Positions 7,144 to 10,760 of a DNA stretch of 10,760 bases are shown here, one piece after another. Where the stretch lies: contig CAMYCE010000070.1 in assembly GCA_947254205.1 (NCBI GenBank), forward strand, positions 1-10,760, given 5' to 3'. Position 1 is the first letter of the stretch, and each line of letters opens with the position of its first letter. This DNA comes from an uncultured Prevotellaceae bacterium. GTDB lineage: Bacteria; Bacteroidota; Bacteroidia; Bacteroidales; Muribaculaceae. The notes beneath the pieces were generated by a model. The model saw nothing but the letters and a program-made list of their open reading frames with translations. It had not been told where the DNA came from and searched no databases. The translations under genes were made by a program, and so were the position numbers.

Positions 7144-8166
7144 ATGAATAACGTATTCGTATATTGCGAGGTCGAAGGCACTATCGTTGCCGAAGTATCT
7201 CAAGAATTGCTCACAAAGGGTCGCAAGCTGGCCAATGAACTTGGAGTTGAACTCGAAGCCGTGGTAGCCGGTAGTGGCATTAAGGGCAATGTAGAGCAGC
7301 AAATTCTCCCCTATGGAGTCGACAAGCTGCACGTTTTTGATGCCGAAGGGCTGTTTCCCTACACCTCGGCACCTCACACTTCTATTCTCGTGAACTTGTT
7401 TAAAGAAGAGAAGCCTCAAATTTGCCTCATGGGTGCTACCGTGATTGGTCGCGACTTGGGTCCACGCGTGTCGTCATCGCTCACCAGCGGTTTGACTGCC
7501 GATTGCACTCAGCTCGAGATTGGCGACTATAACGATGTGAAAACCCGCAAGCACTATGAGAATTTGCTCTATCAAATTCGTCCTGCCTTTGGAGGCAACA
7601 TTGTAGCCACTATCGTTAATCCCGACCACCGCCCCCAAATGGCTACCGTGCGCTCAGGTGTGATGCAAAAGGCTATTTATGAGGGTGAAGCCAAGGGCGA
7701 AGTGGTGTATCCCGACGTGGCCAAATATGTGCCCGAAACCGACTATGTGGTGAAGGTGATCGACCGCCACATCGAGGCTGCCAAGCACAACCTCAAGGGC
7801 GCCTCAATCGTTGTGGCAGGTGGCTATGGCGTGGGTAGCAAGGAGGGCTTTGACCAGCTCTTCCAGCTTGCCAAGGAGTTGCATGGCGAGGTGGGCGCAA
7901 GCCGTGCCGCAGTTGATGCCGGTTGGGTCGACCACGACCGCCAAGTGGGTCAAACCGGTGTTACCGTTCACCCCAAGGTGTATATTGCCTGTGGCATTTC
8001 GGGACAAATTCAGCACATTGCCGGCATGCAAGACGCTGGTATCATCATCTCAATCAACAGCGACCCCGAAGCCCCCATCAACAAGATTGCCGACTACATC
8101 ATCACTGGCACAGTTGAAGAGGTGGTGCCCAAGCTCATCAAATATTATAAACAAAATAGCAAATAA
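7144..8166 (+). CDS. etfA: electron transfer flavoprotein, alpha subunit
   Basis: A 340-residue partner of EtfB. Residues 1-190 form domain I (NNVFVYCEVEGTIVAEVSQELL; GATVIGRDLGPRVSSSLTSGLTADCT, 97-121). The C-terminal FAD-binding domain follows: VVAGGYGVGSKEGF (223-236), GASRAAVDAGWV (251-262), QVGQTG (267-272), CGISGQIQH (283-291) and INSDPEAPI (304-312), all standard for EtfA. Length is normal. The 27-nt spacer after etfB contains (AC)6 at 7126-7137 and no clear Shine-Dalgarno sequence, as is common in Bacteroidota. With EtfB it should carry electrons to or from the dehydrogenase encoded downstream; the direction, and whether bifurcation occurs, are not decided by the sequence. Confidence 0.97.
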   Translation: MNNVFVYCEVEGTIVAEVSQELLTKGRKLANELGVELEAVVAGSGIKGNVEQQILPYGVDKLHVFDAEGLFPYTSAPHTSILVNLFKEEKPQICLMGATVIGRDLGPRVSSSLTSGLTADCTQLEIGDYNDVKTRKHYENLLYQIRPAFGGNIVATIVNPDHRPQMATVRSGVMQKAIYEGEAKGEVVYPDVAKYVPETDYVVKVIDRHIEAAKHNLKGASIVVAGGYGVGSKEGFDQLFQLAKELHGEVGASRAAVDAGWVDHDRQVGQTGVTVHPKVYIACGISGQIQHIAGMQDAGIIISINSDPEAPINKIADYIITGTVEEVVPKLIKYYKQNSK

Positions 8167-8167
8167 A

Positions 8168-8468
8168 TTAAGGAGACAGAAGCTTTAAGAAGAAGTAATT
8201 GAAGATAGAGAGAATTGATTGAAGTGAAGAGACGAATGTAATGTTATTTAGTTTTGAAAATATCATTGCTTGGCAAAAGTTACATGACTTTGTTCTTGAC
8301 GTTTATCGGGTGACGCAAAATTTCCCCGTAGATGAAAAATTTGGTTTAACATCGCAATTTCGTCGTGCTGCAATTTCTATTGAAGCAAATATAGCAGAAG
8401 GTTACAAGCGATAATACAATTGTCCCTCTCACTTCCCGTTTAGTCACTTCCCTTTCACTTCTCCTTAA
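8168..8468. repeat. inverted flanking arms around the truncated four-helix-bundle gene
   Basis: TTAAGGAGA (8168-8176), just after the etfA stop, is a perfect 9-bp reverse complement of TCTCCTTAA (8460-8468). Inside, GAAGTGA (8221-8227), with ACG a few bases on, is complementary to TCACTTC, which occurs three times on the other side (8429-8435, 8444-8450, 8455-8461). The left flank is purine-rich (GA-rich) and the right flank pyrimidine-rich, so the transcript could fold with the gene in the loop. The 330-nt spacer 8167-8496 contains nothing else I recognise apart from the A-rich acd leader. Confidence 0.6.
8241..8414 (+). pseudogene. four-helix-bundle protein (23S rRNA intervening-sequence family), C-terminally truncated
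   Basis: A 57-residue frame between etfA and the dehydrogenase gene. It reads MLFSFENIIAWQKLHDFVLD, then VYRVTQNFPVDEKFGLTSQF, then RRAAISIEANIAEGYKR and stop. This is the N-terminal half of the small four-helix-bundle family (TIGR02436-like), whose hallmarks are WQKxHxFVLxVY, FPxxEKFGLTSQxRRAAxSI and ANIAEGYxR. Full-length members are about 115-125 residues, so helices 3-4 are missing. The downstream sequence turns directly into a pyrimidine-rich tract with no sign of them in any frame. Family members are found inside 23S rRNA intervening sequences and free in Bacteroidota intergenic regions, and relatives act as accessory proteins of diversity-generating retroelements. No reverse transcriptase is present here. 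The frame is more AT-rich than the etf genes on both sides. It is probably a decayed insertion, though a short expressed peptide is not excluded. Confidence 0.85.
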
Positions 8469-8496
8469 CTCCTTTTTTAAAAAAACAATAACAAAA

Positions 8497-10233
8497 ATGG
8501 CAAATTACTATACCGACCATCCAGAGATAGCTTTCCACTTGGAGCACCCTCTGATGAAACGCATTGTTGAGCTCAAGGAGCGTGACTATGCCGATAAAGC
8601 AAACTATGACGATGCGCCCGTCAACTATGACGACGCTATCGAGAACTATAAGTGCATTCTCGACATCACAGGCGATGTTGCCGCCAATATCATCGAACCC
8701 AACTCCGAGGCTGTTGACCAAGAGGGGCCACACCTCGAAAACGGTCGCATGATTTATGCCGGCAAAACATTTGAAAACCTCGATGCCACCCGCAAGGCAG
8801 GACTGTGGGGTGTTTCGATGCCACGCCAATATGGAGGCTTGAATCTGCCCAATGTGGTGTTCTCGATGATGAGCGAAATCATTGCTGCCGCCGATGCCGG
8901 TTTCCAAAACATTTGGAGCTTGCAAAGTTGCATCGACACACTCTATGAGTTTGGCAACGATGAGCAACGCGAGCGTTTCATTCCTCGCATCAGCAAGGGC
9001 GAAACCATGAGTATGGACCTCACCGAGCCCGATGCCGGTAGCGACTTGCAGCGTGTGATGCTCAAAGCCTCGTTTGACGAGGCCAATAATTGCTGGCGAC
9101 TCAATGGTGTGAAGCGATTCATCACCAATGGCGATAGCGACATTCACCTTGTGCTGGCTCGCAGCGAGGAGGGCACACGCGATGGCCGTGGCTTGTCGAT
9201 GTTTATCTACGACAAGCGCGACGGTGGTGTGACAGTGCGTCACATCGAAAACAAGCTTGGCATTCATGGCTCGCCCACATGCGAACTCGTCTACAAGAAT
9301 GCCAAGGCCGAGTTGTGTGGCGATGTGCGCATGGGCCTCATCAAATATGTGATGTCGCTCATGAATGGTGCACGCCTCGGCATTGCCGCCCAAAGTGTGG
9401 GTGTGGAGCAAGAAGCCTACAATGAGGCACTTGCCTATGCCAAAGAGCGCGCCCAGTTTGGCAAAAAAATCATTCACTTCCCGGCAGTCTACGACATGCT
9501 CAGCCGCATGAAAGCCAAGCTCGATGCCGGCCGCTCGATGCTGTATCAAACAGCTCGCTATGTCGACCTCTACAAGGCATTGGGCGACATTTCACGCTCT
9601 CGTCGTCTCGAACCTGCCGAGCGTCAGGAAATGAAGAAATACAACCGCCTTGCCGATGCCTTCACGCCACTGGCCAAGGGCATGAACAGCGAGTATGCCA
9701 ACCAAAACGCCTACGATGCCATCAGCGTGCATGGTGGTTCGGGTTTCATCATGGAATACAAGAGCCAGCGTCTGTATCGCGATGCCCGCATCTTCTCGAT
9801 TTATGAAGGCACAACCCAGTTGCAGGTGGTGGCGGCCATTCGCTATGTGACCAATGGCACCTACTTGGGCATCATGCGCGACATGTTGCAAGACTTGCAG
9901 GCAAGCGAGGCCATGCAACCCCTCAAAGCGCGCGTGGAGAGCTTGATTGCACTCTATGAAGAGGCTGTGAATGCTGTGAACGACATGAACGACAACGAGG
10001 CCCACGACTTCTTGGCACGCCGTCTCTACGACATGACAACCGAAATCATCATGTCGTTGCTCATTATCGACGATGCCGGCCGTGCGCCCGAGCTGTTTGC
10101 CAAGAGTGCCCATGTGTATGTGAGCATGAGCGAGGAAGAAATCTTGGGACACCACAGCTACATCAAGCACTTCGACAAGGCCAACTTGGCACACTTCCGT
10201 GCCGTTGAGCCCGAAGAAGCCACTGCCGAGTAA
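8497..10233 (+). CDS. acyl-CoA dehydrogenase, long (~580-residue) form
   Basis: A 578-residue FAD flavoenzyme that oxidises acyl-CoA thioesters at C2-C3 or, in fermenters, reduces the enoyl-CoA, exchanging electrons with ETF. Core marks: GLWGVSMPRQYGGLNLP (102-118), the flavin-binding MDLTEPDAGSDLQ (173-185), WRLNGVKRFITNGD (200-213), ERAQFGKKIIHFPAVYDML (317-335), and the C-terminal VHGGSGFIMEY (411-421) with IYEGTTQLQ (435-443), where Glu437 aligns with the catalytic base of MCAD. Against ~380-residue SCAD/BCD enzymes it has an N-terminal extension (1-60), an insertion around 360-385 and ~125 residues after YEGT. This is typical of the long acyl-CoA dehydrogenases of Bacteroidota. The neighbouring etfBA is strong support for a partnership. 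Chain-length preference cannot be read. No promoter was found in the 330-nt spacer, so expression probably relies on readthrough from etfBA. Confidence 0.95.
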   Translation: MANYYTDHPEIAFHLEHPLMKRIVELKERDYADKANYDDAPVNYDDAIENYKCILDITGDVAANIIEPNSEAVDQEGPHLENGRMIYAGKTFENLDATRKAGLWGVSMPRQYGGLNLPNVVFSMMSEIIAAADAGFQNIWSLQSCIDTLYEFGNDEQRERFIPRISKGETMSMDLTEPDAGSDLQRVMLKASFDEANNCWRLNGVKRFITNGDSDIHLVLARSEEGTRDGRGLSMFIYDKRDGGVTVRHIENKLGIHGSPTCELVYKNAKAELCGDVRMGLIKYVMSLMNGARLGIAAQSVGVEQEAYNEALAYAKERAQFGKKIIHFPAVYDMLSRMKAKLDAGRSMLYQTARYVDLYKALGDISRSRRLEPAERQEMKKYNRLADAFTPLAKGMNSEYANQNAYDAISVHGGSGFIMEYKSQRLYRDARIFSIYEGTTQLQVVAAIRYVTNGTYLGIMRDMLQDLQASEAMQPLKARVESLIALYEEAVNAVNDMNDNEAHDFLARRLYDMTTEIIMSLLIIDDAGRAPELFAKSAHVYVSMSEEEILGHHSYIKHFDKANLAHFRAVEPEEATAE

Positions 10234-10244
10234 AAAAAATAAAA

Positions 10245-10269
10245 GCACTCTCTGTGCCACAGGGAGTGC
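10245..10269. terminator. hairpin just after the dehydrogenase stop
   Basis: GCACTCTCTGT (10245-10255) pairs with ACAGGGAGTGC (10259-10269) with one G-U pair and a 3-nt GCC loop. The flanking A tract (10232-10244) becomes a U run only for transcripts on the minus strand. On the plus strand it may act as a 3'-end-stabilising stem ahead of the next hairpin. No minus-strand gene lies nearby to be terminated. Confidence 0.55.
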
Positions 10270-10279
10270 CCAACTATAA

Positions 10280-10338
10280 AAAAATCACACGCATTTCGCT
10301 ACGCCACAAGTGTAGAACGAAAAGTCGTGTGATTTTTA
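10280..10338. terminator. bidirectional terminator of the etf-acd operon
   Basis: AAAAATCACACG (10280-10291) pairs perfectly with CGTGTGATTTTT (10327-10338). The 35-nt loop contains a sub-stem (TTCG plus CTAC with GTAG plus CGAA). T residues continue past the right arm (TTTTTATTTCTTT). The arms closely resemble those of the terminator at 3741-3780. Confidence 0.75.
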
Positions 10339-10343
10339 TTTCT

Positions 10344-10431
10344 TTAACCCCAATCGGTCATTAGGTTTCTTTGTTTTTGTCAAAATAAATTGTCAAATAC
10401 CAAGAAACCTAATGCCCGATTTGGGTTGAAA
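10344..10431. repeat. inverted-repeat element, copy 2 (88 bp)
   Basis: The arms 10344-10372 and 10403-10431 are 29-nt reverse complements with three mismatches, sharing the CATTAGGTTTCTT core with copy 1. The left 37 nt match copy 1 (3474-3510) with one difference. The 30-nt loop includes CAAAATAAAT, also found near the right half of copy 1 (3590-3599), so copy 2 looks like an internally shortened relative. It starts directly at the T run of the preceding terminator. Confidence 0.85.
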
Positions 10432-10499
10432 TTCAAAATCGAAAGATGCTAATACATGTTAATGATTGTAAAAAAAAAGTGTTGCTGGGTTTTAAATAG

Positions 10500-10507
10500 T
10501 ACCTTTG
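10500..10507 (+). promoter_or_regulatory. -7 box for the secreted-protein gene
   Basis: TACCTTTG fits TAnnTTTG exactly and is identical to the ilvE -7 box. No TTTG -33 box lies at the normal spacing; GTTG at 10481-10484 is too close. The start site would be near 10514, giving a ~56-nt A/T-rich leader. Confidence 0.6.
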
Positions 10508-10569
10508 TAAAAATATCAGGTATATAGAGCAAATACTAATTTATTTTCAATCATAAAAAAAATTATATT

Positions 10570-10712
10570 ATGAAAAAGCATTACTTTTTAGGAGTGTTGT
10601 TATGTGCCTCTTTGGTTGCGAGTGCACAAACGATTAGCTACGACAACACCAACCCCGAGACTAAAGCCCAAGTCTCGTGGACTGCCAACCAAGACATGCA
10701 TGTGTTTCGCAC
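10570..10712 (+). CDS. secreted protein, N-terminal fragment (cut by insert end)
   Basis: The 47 readable codons begin MKKHYFLGVLLCASLVASAQ, a clear signal peptide with the Bacteroidota-typical cleavage before Gln (ASA then QT). The mature part begins TISYDNTNPETKAQVSW, followed by TANQDMHVFR, and then the adapter starts. The product is therefore exported to the periplasm or outer membrane. Too little is present to name a family. It has its own promoter and is separated from the etf-acd operon by a terminator and the inverted-repeat element, so it is probably unrelated to that operon. Confidence 0.8.
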
Positions 10713-10760
10713 CTGTCTCTTATACACATCTCCGAGCCCACGAGACAAGAGGCAATCTCG
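10713..10760 (+). other. Illumina Nextera i7-side adapter (not genomic)
   Basis: Positions 10713-10731 are the reverse complement of the Tn5 mosaic end. They are followed by CCGAGCCCACGAGAC (10732-10746), an 8-nt i7 index AAGAGGCA (10747-10754) and six bases of the flow-cell primer (ATCTCG). The genomic insert ends at 10712. Confidence 0.98.

Noticed and set aside
8241..8414. A diversity-generating retroelement or a 23S rRNA intervening sequence
   Set aside because: The encoded fragment is related to proteins of such loci, but there is no reverse transcriptase, no template/variable repeat pair and no rRNA in the window.
8455..9549. A 364-codon open frame on the minus strand
   Set aside because: Antisense to the acyl-CoA dehydrogenase; it has no family motif, and the sense gene explains the region.

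Overview
The window looks like one library molecule from a Bacteroidales gut-type bacterium (Prevotellaceae or Muribaculaceae are plausible; the family cannot be fixed from the sequence). Three things point to Bacteroidales: promoter boxes of the form TAnnTTTG with an upstream TTTG, AT-rich leaders without strong Shine-Dalgarno sequences, and the protein types (Bacteroidota-style LptD, a long EtfB, a ~580-residue acyl-CoA dehydrogenase, a secreted S9A peptidase). Positions 1-47 and 10713-10760 are Illumina Nextera adapter and index sequence, so the genomic insert is 48-10712. Both outermost genes are cut by the library ends, not by biology.

Left part, minus strand, reading leftward: a Bacteroidota promoter (2794-2825) drives ilvE (branched-chain aminotransferase), followed 11 nt later by an HD-domain phosphohydrolase and then the N-terminal 311 codons of LptD, the outer-membrane LPS assembly protein. 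To the right of the ilvE promoter lies an AT-rich, N-terminally deleted Dam-type adenine methylase remnant on the plus strand. Its stop codon lies inside a 193-bp inverted-repeat element (copy 1). Next come a candidate terminator, a T8G9 tract and a strong bidirectional terminator shared with the convergent prolyl oligopeptidase gene.

Right part, plus strand: a well-formed promoter (6126-6156), embedded in a cluster of TGCACA/TGTGCA motifs, precedes etfB, etfA and a 578-residue acyl-CoA dehydrogenase. These three should work as one redox module: the dehydrogenase passes electrons to or from the EtfAB flavoprotein. The etfA-acd spacer contains a truncated four-helix-bundle (23S rRNA intervening-sequence type) gene flanked by complementary purine-rich and pyrimidine-rich arms, which looks like the remains of an inserted element. 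After the dehydrogenase come two hairpins, a second copy (88 bp) of the inverted-repeat element, a promoter and the first 47 codons of a secreted protein.

I see no complete undescribed multi-gene system. The most interesting items are the two-copy inverted-repeat family and the degraded four-helix-bundle insertion inside the etf operon.
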